This document shows, piece by piece, positions 5,498 through 5,570 of a stretch of 5,570 nucleotides of DNA. Below the pieces are notes generated by a model. The model ran no database searches, was not told the origin of the DNA, and was given only the letters and a program-made list of their open reading frames with translations. A program made the position numbers and the translations under genes. The stretch's first letter is position 1. Each line of letters opens with the position of its first letter. The stretch comes from Dehalococcoidia bacterium (GTDB lineage Bacteria; Chloroflexota; Dehalococcoidia; JACVQG01; JAHKAY01), in the NCBI GenBank assembly GCA_030744635.1, contig JASLQE010000364.1:1-5570 (forward strand), given 5' to 3'.

Positions 5498-5570
5498 CTA
5501 ACTCAGGACTTTAGTGTTTGCACGAGGGCAGGCAGCGGAGGGGCAGGTGGCGATGCAGGCCTCGTTTTCC
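5498..5570 (-). CDS. C-terminal fragment of a probable iron-sulfur protein (N-terminus outside window)
   Basis: A minus-strand frame enters from the right edge and ends at TAG (5498-5500), leaving 23 visible residues beginning ENEACIATCPSAACP. The C-x3-C-P spacing matches the last two cysteines of a [4Fe-4S] ferredoxin-type motif, and the small residues after it (PSAA) are also usual. A further Cys follows five residues after the CP cysteine. The residue three before the first visible Cys is Asn, so the canonical CxxCxxCxxxCP is not complete. A CxxC-x4-CxxxCP spacing would need Cys just at the edge, but that codon ends in G and so cannot be Cys. This may be a variant cluster site or a different Cys-rich tail. 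The other two minus frames are also briefly open, so the call rests on the motif. It ends 115 bp before the aldolase GTG, on the same strand. Confidence 0.42.
   Translation of the reverse strand, partial: ENEACIATCPSAACPRANTKVLS

Noticed and set aside
5535..5570. Start of a plus-strand gene at ATG 5553 (GGAGGGG upstream)
   Set aside because: The purine-rich stretch is the complement of Pro/Ser codons in the CxxxCP frame, the spacing to the ATG is long, and only six codons are visible.

Overview
This is a compact, GC-rich prokaryotic chromosomal window, most likely bacterial. Bacterial-style signals are visible: AGGAGG Shine-Dalgarno sequences and -10-like hexamers. Ile is often encoded by ATA despite the high GC. 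A geranylgeranyl-reductase-family flavoprotein beside a PHP protein, together with a glutamine-dependent NadE, would fit a Chloroflexota/Dehalococcoidia-type genome. That placement is a weak inference, not something the sequence proves.

Layout, left to right: (1) the 3' end of a PHP-domain phosphoesterase on + (1-281); (2) a convergent FAD-dependent oxidoreductase of the geranylgeranyl reductase family on - (278-1453), whose stop overlaps the PHP stop by 4 bp; (3) a divergent intergenic region (1454-1579) holding alternating AATTACC-type inverted repeats and candidate promoters for both flanking genes; (4) a ROK-family sugar kinase on + (1580-2557); (5) glutamine-hydrolysing NAD+ synthetase nadE on - (2542-4278), overlapping the ROK gene tail to tail by 16 bp; (6) a low-specificity L-threonine aldolase on - (4336-5382), 57 bp upstream of nadE, with a leader holding two tiny overlapping ORFs; (7) at the right edge on -, the last 23 codons of a probable iron-sulfur (CxxxCP) protein.

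The genes look like core metabolism: PLP-dependent cleavage of threonine, NAD+ synthesis, sugar phosphorylation, and flavin-dependent reduction of isoprenoid or other lipid-like substrates. Threonine aldolase and nadE share a strand and could be co-transcribed, but nadE also has its own extended -10 promoter candidate. No mobile element, CRISPR array, tRNA or rRNA is seen, and no stretch over 300 bases lacks a gene. I found no convincing undescribed multi-gene system. The best leads are regulatory: the AATTACC array between the divergent genes, near-leaderless expression of the flavoprotein, and the chain of stop/start overlaps leading into the threonine aldolase gene.
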